From Flavonifractor hominis (GTDB lineage Bacteria > Bacillota > Clostridia > Oscillospirales > Oscillospiraceae), in assembly GCF_040095835.1 (NCBI RefSeq), contig NZ_JBBMFT010000002.1, positions 124,001-188,000 on the forward strand: a stretch of 64,000 nt of DNA. Reading direction: 5' to 3'. Below, piece after piece: positions 24,847-32,761 of the stretch. The notes below the pieces were generated by a model, which was not told the DNA's origin, did no database searches, and was given only the letters and a program-made list of their open reading frames with translations. The position numbers and the translations under genes are program-made. Within the stretch, counting starts at the first letter, position 1, and each line of letters starts with the position of its first letter.

Positions 24847-25930
24847 ATGCCTGCTCCTTTCCTTTCCGGGCGATCCAGAGAGCTACCGCCACCGCCGTCA
24901 CTCCTCCCACCAGCTTTCCGATAATCATGGGAAAGATCATGGAAGCGTCAAATCCAGCGGTAAAGCCCAGATGGTCACCGAATACAAAGGCTGCCGACAC
25001 GGCAAAGGCCACGTTGACGATCTTGCCGCGCTGGTCCATGTCATGGAGCATTTGAAACATAGGGATATTGTTGGCCAGGGTGGCCACCAGCCCGGCGGCA
25101 GCAATGTCGTTCACACCCAACAGATGTCCCAGCTTCATCAGAGGCTTGCGGAACACCTTGGTAATGACAAAAACCAGCGGGAACGCTCCTGCCAGGACGA
25201 TAGCGATGTCTCCCACGATGGCAATCCCCTCAGAGATGGGGTTCATACCGGGAATCAGCGTAAGTGGGGTAAGCTGCTGCAAAATAGCGACGGCCAGACC
25301 AATGGTGATGATGATGACAATGATCCGTCCAAAGACCTGAAATCCCTTTACCATTCCCTCCGGGAAGAAGATCAGTCCCAGAGCGATGAGTACGGCAAAG
25401 AGCACAATCGGGATCAAATTGCGCAGCACCATTCCCACCGGAAATCCTGCAACCAGCCCTCCTGCCAGACTGCCGATGGGAATGGTGATGATCCCCGCCA
25501 GTACGCCGGTGGCCAGACTGGGCCGATCCTCGGCCTGAATGATGCCCAGGCCCACCGGAATGGTAAAGACAATGGTGGGCCCCAGCATAGATCCTACGAT
25601 CAGCCCGCCGAACTGCCCGGCCTCCTTGCTCAGGGCCAGTTCCTGGGCCAGGGGCGCGCCCCCCATATCGTTGGCCAGGATGGTACCGGCAAACATGGCT
25701 GGGTCGGCGCCCAGCAGCTGATAGAGGGGCACCACCACCGGCCGCAGCAGATTGGCCAGTACGGGCGCCAGGCAAATGATGCCCACCATGGCCAGCGCCA
25801 GGCTGCCCATGGCCAGGATACCCTCCTCGAATTTCTCCCCCAGGCCCAGTTTGTTGCCCAGGATGCGGTCAGCCGCGCCCAGGATCATAAACAGGACCAT
25901 CAGGTAGACGATGATCTCATTGATGGACAT
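24839..25930 (-). CDS. eutH: Ethanolamine transporter EutH
   Basis: Inner membrane protein of 363 residues with about ten hydrophobic helices, which imports ethanolamine when it is scarce or protonated. Conserved features include AADRILGNKLGLGEKFEEG (core LGLGEKFEEG, about 28-40), AGTILANDMGGAPLA (about 85) and GVNDIAAAGLVATLANNIPM (core GVNDIAAAGL, about 265). Start: of two ATGs two codons apart, 25930 fits the AAAGGGGA site better (spacing 8) than 25936. It lies 18 bases after eutN. Confidence 0.93.
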   Translation of the reverse strand: MSINEIIVYLMVLFMILGAADRILGNKLGLGEKFEEGILAMGSLALAMVGIICLAPVLANLLRPVVVPLYQLLGADPAMFAGTILANDMGGAPLAQELALSKEAGQFGGLIVGSMLGPTIVFTIPVGLGIIQAEDRPSLATGVLAGIITIPIGSLAGGLVAGFPVGMVLRNLIPIVLFAVLIALGLIFFPEGMVKGFQVFGRIIVIIITIGLAVAILQQLTPLTLIPGMNPISEGIAIVGDIAIVLAGAFPLVFVITKVFRKPLMKLGHLLGVNDIAAAGLVATLANNIPMFQMLHDMDQRGKIVNVAFAVSAAFVFGDHLGFTAGFDASMIFPMIIGKLVGGVTAVAVALWIARKGKEQAYG

Positions 25931-25948
25931 TCTCATGTCCCCTTTCGT

Positions 25949-26182
25949 TCATTGGTTGTCCAGAATGCCCACGATGGCCGCGTCGATGGGCAGCTCCCGC
26001 CCCGCCGCCGCCCGGGCCGCACCCCCGGTGGCCACAAGGACAGTCTCGCCCTCTCCGGCTCCCACGCAGTCGGCGCACACCAGGGTCTGTTCCCCCACCC
26101 GGACGGTCAGAAACGCCTGTCCCGTCAGGGCGGGGGATTTTTTGGTGGCCCAGACCTTACCGGCCACTTGTCCCAGTAACAC
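25949..26182 (-). CDS. eutN: Microcompartment vertex protein EutN/CcmL
   Basis: Pentameric vertex protein capping the ethanolamine microcompartment shell. The family start is LLGQVAGKVWATKKSPALTG, followed by FLTVRVG, VCADCVGAGEGETVLVATGGAAR and the C-terminal PIDAAIVGILD. I chose the GTG at 26182, with GGGAGA nine bases upstream, giving 77 residues, slightly short for the family (about 85-95). No ATG is available in the right place, and the frame upstream does not resemble EutN. The start overlaps the end of the preceding small ORF by 26 bases. Confidence 0.85.
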   Translation of the reverse strand: MLLGQVAGKVWATKKSPALTGQAFLTVRVGEQTLVCADCVGAGEGETVLVATGGAARAAAGRELPIDAAIVGILDNQ

Positions 26183-26429
26183 AGATACCCATCTCCCGCA
26201 AGCGCCGCTCCAGGCCGACGCAGTTTCGATAAATCCCCAGCGGTGCACTGTACCGGTAGCGCCGGTACTCCAGCGCGCTCCGGCTCAGGCAGACCCGCGC
26301 CCCGGCCAACAGGGCGGCCAGCACCTCGGCCTCTGCCGGGGTCTGGGGGGCGCAGGCGGCCAGCCGTCCCATGGAGGCCACCGGCAGCCAGGTGATCACC
26401 AGGGTGTGCCCCCTCCACTCTGCCTTCAC
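26157..26429 (-). CDS. Small eut-operon protein (resembles C-terminal part of TIGR02536 ethanolamine proteins)
   Basis: A 90-residue ORF between pduL and eutN, starting at ATG 26429 with an ATGA overlap of the pduL stop, so it is translated within the operon. The middle ALLAGARVCLSRSALEYRRY, followed by a helix ending LRRLREMGI-like, recalls the C-terminal half of the firmicute eut-locus protein family TIGR02536, which is about twice as long. That similarity is from memory and unverified. The role of that family is not established. If correct, this copy has lost its N-terminal half. Confidence 0.55.
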   Translation of the reverse strand: MKAEWRGHTLVITWLPVASMGRLAACAPQTPAEAEVLAALLAGARVCLSRSALEYRRYRYSAPLGIYRNCVGLERRLREMGICVTGTSGR

Positions 26430-27049
26430 GGCAAAAGGAAGCCCCGGTCGCCCTTTTGGAAGCCGCAGGCATTGGCCTCGTCGTAGTCGATATGCACCGC
26501 GGTGGAAAACTTTGTGGAAACACGTACCTCCACATCCTCAAATACCAGCGGCCGGTCGGTAAGACAGCGCAGGCGCACGCTCTGTTTATCCACCACGCCG
26601 AAGCGCCCGGCATCCTCCGGGGTCATGTGAATGTGCCGCTTGGCCACGATCAGCCCCCGGGGCAGCTGCACCGTCCGGTCCCCGTGGCGGAGGGTGATGC
26701 CCGGGGTATCCGTGATATCTCCCGACAGGCGCACCGGCGGACGCACCCCAAGGGCCACCGCGTCGGTGAGGGATATCTCCACCTGGCTCTCCGGCCGTTC
26801 CGGCCCCAGGACCACCACGTTGGCAAGCGCCCCCTTGGGTCCCTCCACCGTCACCCGCTCGGCACAGACGAACTGGCCCGGCTGAGACAGCTCCCGCACC
26901 TGATTGAGCCGATAGCCCGGCCCAAACAGCGCCTCCACGTCCCCCCGGGACAGGTGGACATGCCGTCCGCTGGCCTCCATCTCCACCGTCAGCAGCCTGA
27001 CGATCTGTTCGGCCAGCAGGGCGGCCGGCTCCCTATTGCGTGTGTTCAT
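26426..27049 (-). CDS. pduL: Phosphate propanoyl/acetyltransferase PduL
   Basis: Microcompartment phosphotransacylase, 207 residues, converting acetyl-CoA plus phosphate to acetyl-phosphate and CoA. Two PduL domains each carry zinc-binding His: SGRHVHLSRGDVEALFG (about 28-44) and IVAKRHIHMTPEDAGRFGV (about 134-152), with a C-terminal AVHIDYDEANACG. The N-terminal helix EPAALLAEQIVRLLTVEM may serve as an encapsulation peptide. Overlaps eutT by 17 bases at its start and the small ORF by 4 bases at its end. It takes the place of EutD in this operon. Confidence 0.92.
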   Translation of the reverse strand: MNTRNREPAALLAEQIVRLLTVEMEASGRHVHLSRGDVEALFGPGYRLNQVRELSQPGQFVCAERVTVEGPKGALANVVVLGPERPESQVEISLTDAVALGVRPPVRLSGDITDTPGITLRHGDRTVQLPRGLIVAKRHIHMTPEDAGRFGVVDKQSVRLRCLTDRPLVFEDVEVRVSTKFSTAVHIDYDEANACGFQKGDRGFLLP

Positions 27050-27770
27050 ACGCTCCCGCCTTTAACTTGATCATGAAAATCCACATCAGGGAGGACAACC
27101 GGTTGAGTCCCAGGATCATGTCCCCCCGCGTCACGTTCCCGTCCCCGTCCCGAAAGGCGGCGTAGGCCGCCAGTTCGGCCTGCCGCACCAGGGTACGCAG
27201 CCGGTTGACCGCCAGCAATGCCGGTGAATCGGTATGGCTGGGTAAAAAGTGGGGCTGCCCCAGATGCTTTTCCGGGTAGTGGGAGTATTCCCGCAGCTGC
27301 TCGGGGGTGTATCCGCACAGCCGGATGGGGCCCACCGGCTCATCCAATACGTCGAAGCGGATGTACCGGCGCACAAAGGCCAGCACCTCTTCCAGCTCCG
27401 CCGTCAGCTTTTTCAGCCCCGCCCGGTACGTCGTCTGCTGGGTCAGCAGGATCTCGGCCTCCAGCCGGTCGATCCAGCCCCGGAAGGCGATGCGGGGATG
27501 GTCCTTGCACACCAGCACATTGCCCTTCAGATGGGTCATGTGCTCAGGCTTTTCATTCAGGGTGGCGCCGAACAGGGTCTGGTAGCGGGCGGGGGCGGAC
27601 GAGCCGTCCTCCCCGCCGCTCTCTCCCTGGGGGTAGACTACCTCCACCCGGTGTTCCCGCAGCCAGTCCCTGGCCCCGGGGGTGAGTACCTCCCCCCGGG
27701 CCACCACCACCGGCCCCCGCGTACCGTTGTCGGACATGCGCTGCACATCCGCCTGCGTCAGCAGTGCCAT
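27033..27770 (-). CDS. eutT: EutT/PduO-type cobalamin adenosyltransferase
   Basis: Makes adenosylcobalamin, the EutBC cofactor, from ATP and cobalamin. 245 residues: an N-terminal EutT-like segment (LTQADVQRM...GARDWLREHRVEVVYP) and a C-terminal cobalamin-adenosyltransferase helical bundle (about 85-240) with FRGWIDRLEAEILL, VNRLRTLVRQAELAAY and the terminal RLSSLMWIFMIKLKAG helix. Whether it needs a metal, as the enterobacterial EutT does, cannot be judged here. Lies 3 bases after eutM and overlaps pduL. Confidence 0.85.
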   Translation of the reverse strand: MALLTQADVQRMSDNGTRGPVVVARGEVLTPGARDWLREHRVEVVYPQGESGGEDGSSAPARYQTLFGATLNEKPEHMTHLKGNVLVCKDHPRIAFRGWIDRLEAEILLTQQTTYRAGLKKLTAELEEVLAFVRRYIRFDVLDEPVGPIRLCGYTPEQLREYSHYPEKHLGQPHFLPSHTDSPALLAVNRLRTLVRQAELAAYAAFRDGDGNVTRGDMILGLNRLSSLMWIFMIKLKAGAYEHTQ

Positions 27771-27773
27771 GGC

Positions 27774-28073
27774 TTATCCCTCGTCCAGCTCGCCCCGGAC
27801 GTGGGGCAGGATGTGGTCTACCTCCGCATGGGGGCGGGGAATGACGTGCACGGAGATAAGCTCCCCCACCTTTTCCGCTGCCGCAGCGCCCGCGTCGGTG
27901 GCCGCCTTGACCGCCCCCACGTCGCCCCGGACCATGACGGTCACCAGACCGCCGCCCACCTGTTCCTTGCCCACCAGCTGTACATTGGCTGCCTTTACCA
28001 TGGCGTCGGCGGCCTCGATGGCCCCCACCAGTCCACGAGTCTCCACCATTCCCAGCGCGTTCGTATTGGCCAT
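27774..28073 (-). CDS. eutM: Microcompartment hexamer shell protein EutM
   Basis: BMC-H shell protein forming hexameric tiles, 99 residues. The protein MANTNALGMVETRGLVGAIE onward shows the single BMC domain, with KAANVQLVGKEQVGGGLVTV (core) and the pore-side GDVGAVKAATDAG. Start at ATG 28073, set by a strong AGGAGG nine bases upstream. The same frame stays open for another 104 codons up to an ATG at 28385, which also has a strong ribosome site, so a longer product is possible (see 28074-28385). Confidence 0.93.
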   Translation of the reverse strand: MANTNALGMVETRGLVGAIEAADAMVKAANVQLVGKEQVGGGLVTVMVRGDVGAVKAATDAGAAAAEKVGELISVHVIPRPHAEVDHILPHVRGELDEG

Positions 28074-28385
28074 TGTATGCGTCCTCCTGTCAGTCGTTTG
28101 TTTGGTTGGTTCCGGCCGCCCCCCAGTCTGGGGCGTATGCCTTGCATCTTTGCTTTTCCCTGTCCGGGCCTGCTTTCGGGGCGGCTGAGCCCCGGCCAGC
28201 GGCATATGGGGCGCGCCTCCTGCCGTACCGGCGGGGGCGCCGTTGGCGGCACGGACCGTGCTCTCCTGCTCTTCCTCCATCCCCTCGGGCCGCTCGGCCA
28301 TGAGGGAATTGGTCAGGCTCTGCACCTGCTGCAGGATGGCCTCCTGGGGATTGAGCAGCACCCCGTCGGCGTTGACTTCGCTCAT
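28074..28385 (-). CDS. In-frame N-terminal extension/ORF upstream of EutM (amphipathic helix plus disordered linker)
   Basis: The ATG at 28385 overlaps the eutE stop (ATGA) and has TTAGGAGG eight bases upstream. From it, 104 codons run without a stop straight into eutM, so a 203-residue fused protein is predicted in addition to EutM alone. Seen: a helix LLNPQEAILQQVQSLTNSLM (about 10-29), typical of encapsulation-peptide-like amphipathic helices, then a Gly/Ala/Pro/Lys-rich disordered linker (about 45-104). It could be a cargo-like tail on a minor shell subunit, or a separate gene whose stop was lost. One extra G in the G6 run at 28119-28124 would end it at a TGA just before the eutM ribosome site. 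Confidence 0.55.
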
Positions 28386-29830
28386 ACCTTCAGCCTCCTA
28401 AGGATCTGCTGCACCAGCTCTTCCAGATCGGGCACGGCCGCGGTGGTATAAGAGCCGCCGCCGCGCAGCTGCTCCAGCTCCCGGACGCCCCAGGCCACCC
28501 GCTTGATGTTGATCAAATCCAGCGGCCCGATGTTGTTGGAGCTGGAGGAGCCGCCCACCGCTCCGCAGCCCAGGGTAAGAGCGGGGAACAGGCAGGTGGT
28601 GGCCCCGATGCCGCCCAGAGCGGATGGGGTATTTACCAGCACACGGCTGGCGGGAACAGCGGCGGCAAAGCGCCGGGCCACTGCCTCCTCCTCGGTGTGG
28701 ATGGAGAAGGTGTGTCCCGCTCCCTCCCACTCCAGGATCTCCACACACCGGCGGAGCACCGCCTCCTCGTCTGGCTCCACATAGTAGGCCAGGATAAGCC
28801 CCAGCTTTTCATTGGAATAGGGGTAGCCCGGCCCCACACCGGTCTCCCGGGCCACCAGTACCCGGGCCCCGGCCGGCACCCGGTCAAGCCCCGCCAGTTT
28901 GGCCACGGTATCCACGCTCTTGCCCACGATGGCGGGATTCATAGTGCCGTTGGGCCGGAGGATGAAGCGGGAGAGCTTGCGGTGCTCCTCCTCGTCCAGC
29001 AGGTAGGCCCCCTGGGCCCGCAGTTCAGCCGAAACGGCACTCTCCATCCGCTGTTCCACCACGATGGACTGCTCGCTGGCGCAGATGGTGCCGTTGTCAA
29101 AGGTCTTGGAATCCAGGATGCGCTTGACTGCCATGCGTACGTCGGCGCTGTGGTGGATATAGGCCGGGCCGTTGCCCGCCCCCACGCCGATGGCGGGGGT
29201 GCCGGAGGAGTAGGCCGCCTTCACCATGGCTCCGCCGCCGGTGGCCAGGATGAGCCGGGTGTCCTCGTGGCGCATGAGGGCGTTGGTGGCCTCCAGGGTG
29301 GGTGTGGTGATGCAGGAGATGCTCCCCGCCGGAGCGCCCGCGCTCTCTGCCGCCCGACGCACCACGTTCACCGTCTCCAGAATGCAGTTCACCGCGCTGG
29401 GATGGGGGGAGAAAATGATGGGGTTGCCCGCCTTCATACAGATCATAGCCTTGTAGATGACGGTGGAGGTGGGGTTGGTGGAGGGCACCAGCCCCGCCAC
29501 GATGCCTACCGGCACGCCGATGTCGATGGTGCGCTTCTCCCGGTCCTCCGCCAGCACACCGTGGGTCTTTTCCTCCCGAATGGCCTCATACAGGGTGACA
29601 GCGGCAAACCGGTTTTTGATCTGCTTGTCCTCCTGCTTTCCAAACCCGGTCTCCTCCACCGCCATGGCCGCCAGCCGCCCGGCGTGCTCGGCGGCGGCGG
29701 AAGAGATGGCGGCGGTGATCTGGTCCAGCTGCTGCTGGCTCATTCCGGCCAGAACGCTCTGGGCCCGTTTGGCCTGCCGGATGAGCGCCCGTGTCTCCTG
29801 GATCGAGCGCAGGTCTTTGTCCAGTTCCAT
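28382..29830 (-). CDS. eutE: CoA-acylating acetaldehyde dehydrogenase EutE
   Basis: Converts acetaldehyde, CoA and NAD to acetyl-CoA inside the microcompartment. 482 residues, normal for EutE/PduP. The N-terminal helix QETRALIRQAKRAQSVLAGM, followed by another, acts as encapsulation peptide in the family. The catalytic Cys is in FDNGTICASEQS (about residue 250), and GVGAGNGPAYI and the C-terminal GGIGATTCLFPALTLGCGA (core GATTCLFPALTLGCG) are typical. Its stop codon overlaps the ATG of the EutM extension, and it lies 3 bases after eutL. Confidence 0.95.
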   Translation of the reverse strand: MELDKDLRSIQETRALIRQAKRAQSVLAGMSQQQLDQITAAISSAAAEHAGRLAAMAVEETGFGKQEDKQIKNRFAAVTLYEAIREEKTHGVLAEDREKRTIDIGVPVGIVAGLVPSTNPTSTVIYKAMICMKAGNPIIFSPHPSAVNCILETVNVVRRAAESAGAPAGSISCITTPTLEATNALMRHEDTRLILATGGGAMVKAAYSSGTPAIGVGAGNGPAYIHHSADVRMAVKRILDSKTFDNGTICASEQSIVVEQRMESAVSAELRAQGAYLLDEEEHRKLSRFILRPNGTMNPAIVGKSVDTVAKLAGLDRVPAGARVLVARETGVGPGYPYSNEKLGLILAYYVEPDEEAVLRRCVEILEWEGAGHTFSIHTEEEAVARRFAAAVPASRVLVNTPSALGGIGATTCLFPALTLGCGAVGGSSSSNNIGPLDLINIKRVAWGVRELEQLRGGGSYTTAAVPDLEELVQQILRRLKV

Positions 29831-29833
29831 GCC

Positions 29834-30487
29834 TTAAACCTCCTTTGGGTGGGCGGCCACCGCTTTCACCGCCTCGGCAAAGGCGGCACAGGCGGCGTTG
29901 CAGGCGCTCTGGGTACCGGTGAGCAGCCCGCCGCCGAAGTTGGTCTCGCTGGGCGGCTCAAACAGGGCCACCAGCTCCACGTCCGAGGCCTTCATGGCCT
30001 CGTCAAGCCCCACCACCGCCTCCAGCGGCGGAGCGATGAGGTAGGCCAGGGCCTCCCCCTCCTTCACCCCCGCTGTCTTGGACAGATACGTGCCCGTGCG
30101 GGAGACGGTGTGGGCAAAATAGACGATGGAATCGTCCTCATTGGCGGAGCGGAACCCCACCCCGCTGTTCATAAACTCCACGCAGGCCCGCAGGCCGGAC
30201 TGGACTTCCGCCGGATTGGGTCCGGCCAGAATGCCGATGACCTCTCCGGCCAGCGCGGTGGAGGCATTGCCCGCCCCGGCGTAGAGGGAGCGGCCGTACA
30301 CCACCTCCACGGCGGCGGCCTTGGTGGCCTCGTCCAGGGCGCAGTAGGTCACATCGTCGCTGTCGGCAGTGATGATGCCGATGGAGCGGTACTGCTTGGG
30401 CAGTCCCAGCTTCTCCGCCAGAGTCTCGCTGACGTTGGCAATGGTATGGGTAGCCAGCACCTTGGCGGGAATCAGATCGTCTTTCAT
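29834..30487 (-). CDS. eutL: Microcompartment trimer shell protein EutL
   Basis: Tandem-BMC trimeric shell protein with a gated central pore, 217 residues. Typical EutL text: PAKVLATHTIANVSETLAEK, ADSDDVTYCALDEATKAA, VYGRSLYAGAGNASTALAGE (core SLYAGAGNASTAL), YFAHTVSRTGTYLS and, at the end, FEPPSETNFGGGLLTG. Located between eutC (ATGA overlap of 4 bases) and eutE. Confidence 0.95.
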   Translation of the reverse strand: MKDDLIPAKVLATHTIANVSETLAEKLGLPKQYRSIGIITADSDDVTYCALDEATKAAAVEVVYGRSLYAGAGNASTALAGEVIGILAGPNPAEVQSGLRACVEFMNSGVGFRSANEDDSIVYFAHTVSRTGTYLSKTAGVKEGEALAYLIAPPLEAVVGLDEAMKASDVELVALFEPPSETNFGGGLLTGTQSACNAACAAFAEAVKAVAAHPKEV

Positions 30488-31365
30488 GCCATCCTCCCCT
30501 TTAGATCAATGCCGCTGGCCTTTTTGTCCAGCATGGTCTTGATGAGCTCGGCGATGTGGGCCCCGGCCTCCACGGCGGTGGTGCCCCCTTTGTGGATGTT
30601 GGAGACCACGGTGCGCTTGGACTCGGGGATGCCGATGTGGGGCTTGTAGGTCAGGTAGGCCGACATGGATTCGGCCGTCACCAGACCGGGCCGCTCCCCC
30701 ACCAGCATGCACACCACCTCCGCCCCGGTGAGCTCACCGATGTGGTCGGACGCGCCCACCCGGCAGTACTGGACAAAGAGCACCTTGCCTCCCTCCAGCC
30801 CGTAGGTCTTGAGCCCCGCCTGGATGGCCTGCAGGCAGTCCACGGCGTTGGCCTCGATGGCGGCCGAGCTGAGGCCGTCTCCCACCACCAGGGCCACCTT
30901 TGGGCTGCGGCCCAGGGTCTGCTGGATGATGGCCTGATTGGCCTCGTCAAACCGGCGGCCCTTGTCGGGCCGGGTCAGATACTCGTCCTTGTTCTGGCAC
31001 AGGGTCTGGACCCGGACAAAGCCGTTTTCCGCCGCGAACGAGTCGGGCACGTGGGAGAAAACCGAGTCCTGGGCCGCCGCGTGGTCGGCCCGCATGCGGA
31101 GCATGGAGAGGGTCCTGTACCGGGCGCCAGCCCGGCCCAGCCCCAGCCGGGCGGGGGTCTTGGCCTTCAGGTCCAGAAAGGCAGGGCCGTTCTTGGGGTG
31201 CTCCACCAGATACTGCCGGCGCAGATCGGTCTGGGTAATGTCCTCCAGGCAGCCGGCGGAGGGCTCCGCCGCCGGAGCGGACACGGCGGCCGTCCTGACC
31301 GGCTCCCGTCCCGCCAGCTCCAGCACCATCCGCTCCACCATGGAGCGCAGTTCTTGCTCGTTCAA
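30484..31365 (-). CDS. eutC: Ethanolamine ammonia-lyase small subunit
   Basis: Small subunit of the adenosylcobalamin-dependent lyase splitting ethanolamine to acetaldehyde and ammonia, 293 residues. The N-terminal 60 residues (MNEQELRSMVERMVLELAG, then an Ala/Pro-rich linker) look like a targeting helix. The body shows DLKAKTPARLGLGRAGARY (core TPARLGLGRAG), RPDKGRRFDE, VVGDGLSSAAIEAN (about 160) and VQYCRVGASDHIGE, with the conserved cobalamin-contacting Cys. It follows eutB by 13 bases. Confidence 0.96.
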   Translation of the reverse strand: MNEQELRSMVERMVLELAGREPVRTAAVSAPAAEPSAGCLEDITQTDLRRQYLVEHPKNGPAFLDLKAKTPARLGLGRAGARYRTLSMLRMRADHAAAQDSVFSHVPDSFAAENGFVRVQTLCQNKDEYLTRPDKGRRFDEANQAIIQQTLGRSPKVALVVGDGLSSAAIEANAVDCLQAIQAGLKTYGLEGGKVLFVQYCRVGASDHIGELTGAEVVCMLVGERPGLVTAESMSAYLTYKPHIGIPESKRTVVSNIHKGGTTAVEAGAHIAELIKTMLDKKASGIDLKGRMA

Positions 31366-31378
31366 ACGTAAAACCTCC

Positions 31379-32743
31379 TTATGCCAGCAGCACCGACGCG
31401 TCTCCCGCCAGGGCGGTCAGCTTTCCGTTCTCCACAAAGCCCATGTCCTCCAGCCACCGCTGGAAGGGCGGAATGGCCGTGAGGCCAAAGAGCTCCCGCA
31501 GGGCGGCGGTCTCGTGGAAACCGGTGGTCTGGTAATTGAGCATCACATCGTCCCCGTGGGGAATGCCCATAAAGTAGTTGCACCCGGCGGCAGTGAGCAG
31601 CACCGCCAGATCCTCGATGTCGTTCTGGTCGGCCTTCATGTGGTTGGTGTAGCAGGCGTCGCACCCCATGGGCACGCCGGTGAGCTTGCCCATGAAGTGG
31701 TCCTCCAGTCCGGCCCGGATCACCTGCTTGGAGTTGTACAGATATTCCGGTCCAATAAAGCCCACCACCGTGTTCACCAGGTAGGGCTGGAACCGTTTGG
31801 CAAAGCCGTAGCACCGGGCCTCCATGACCACCTGGTCGGTGCCATGGTGGGCCTCGGAGGAGAGCTCGGAGCCCTGGCCGGTCTCAAAGTACATGACGTT
31901 GGGCCCCACGGCGGTACCCTCACGGAGGGCCAGCTGCCGGGCCTCCTCAATGAGCTTGCCGTCCAGGCCGAAGGCCTCGTTGCCCTTCTGGGAGCCGGCA
32001 ATGGACTGGAAGATCAGATCGCAGGGCGCCCCCTTGCGCACCGCCTCCATCTGGGTGGTGACGTGGGCCAGCACACAAATCTGGGTGGGGATATTCCAGC
32101 GGTTGCGCACCTCATGGAACCGGTCCAGCACCCGGCGTACGCTCTCCACACTGTCGTCCACCGGGTTCAGGCCCAGCACCGCGTCCCCCGCCCCATAGGT
32201 GAGCCCCTCCAGCAGGGAGGCCAGGATGCCGTCCGGGTCGTCGGTGGGGTGGTTGGGCTGAAGCCGACAGGACAGGGTGCCCGGCAGACCGATGGTGGTG
32301 TTGCAGTGGGCGGTGACCTTGATCTTCTTGGCGGCGTAGATCAGGTCCATGTTGCTCATCAGCTTGGCCACGGCGGCGATCATCTCCGCCGTCAGGCCAC
32401 GGCTCACCCACCGGATGGCGTCCCCGTCGTGGCGCTCATCCAGCAGCCACTCCCGCAGCTCGGACACCGTCCAGTTCTTGATTTGGTCGTAGATCTTCTC
32501 GTTCACATCGTCCTGGATGATGCGGGTGACCTCATCCTCTTCATAGGGAACGGCGGGGTGGTTGCGCAGGTCGGCCAGAGTCAGGTTGGCCACCACCACC
32601 TTGGCCGCCACCCGCTCCTCGGCGTTCTCCGCCGCGATCCCCGCCAGCCGGTCCCCCGACTTCTCCTCGTTGGCCTTGGCCAGGGCGTCCTTGACCGACT
32701 TGAATTCGTACACGTGCCCCAGCAGCTTGGTTTTGAGTATCAT
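31379..32743 (-). CDS. eutB: Ethanolamine ammonia-lyase large subunit
   Basis: Catalytic TIM-barrel subunit, 454 residues, the usual length. Diagnostic stretches: AKKIKVTAHCNTTIGLPGTL near residue 170, GDAVLGLNPVDDS, ARCYGFAKRFQPYLVNTVVGFIGPEYLYN (core VNTVVGFIGPEYL) and NYFMGIPHGDDVMLNYQTT, holding substrate-binding and cobalamin-facing residues. It is preceded by GAAGGAGCGATGAC. Follows eutA by 18 bases and precedes eutC. Confidence 0.97.
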   Translation of the reverse strand: MILKTKLLGHVYEFKSVKDALAKANEEKSGDRLAGIAAENAEERVAAKVVVANLTLADLRNHPAVPYEEDEVTRIIQDDVNEKIYDQIKNWTVSELREWLLDERHDGDAIRWVSRGLTAEMIAAVAKLMSNMDLIYAAKKIKVTAHCNTTIGLPGTLSCRLQPNHPTDDPDGILASLLEGLTYGAGDAVLGLNPVDDSVESVRRVLDRFHEVRNRWNIPTQICVLAHVTTQMEAVRKGAPCDLIFQSIAGSQKGNEAFGLDGKLIEEARQLALREGTAVGPNVMYFETGQGSELSSEAHHGTDQVVMEARCYGFAKRFQPYLVNTVVGFIGPEYLYNSKQVIRAGLEDHFMGKLTGVPMGCDACYTNHMKADQNDIEDLAVLLTAAGCNYFMGIPHGDDVMLNYQTTGFHETAALRELFGLTAIPPFQRWLEDMGFVENGKLTALAGDASVLLA

Positions 32744-32761
32744 GTCATCGCTCCTTCGCGG

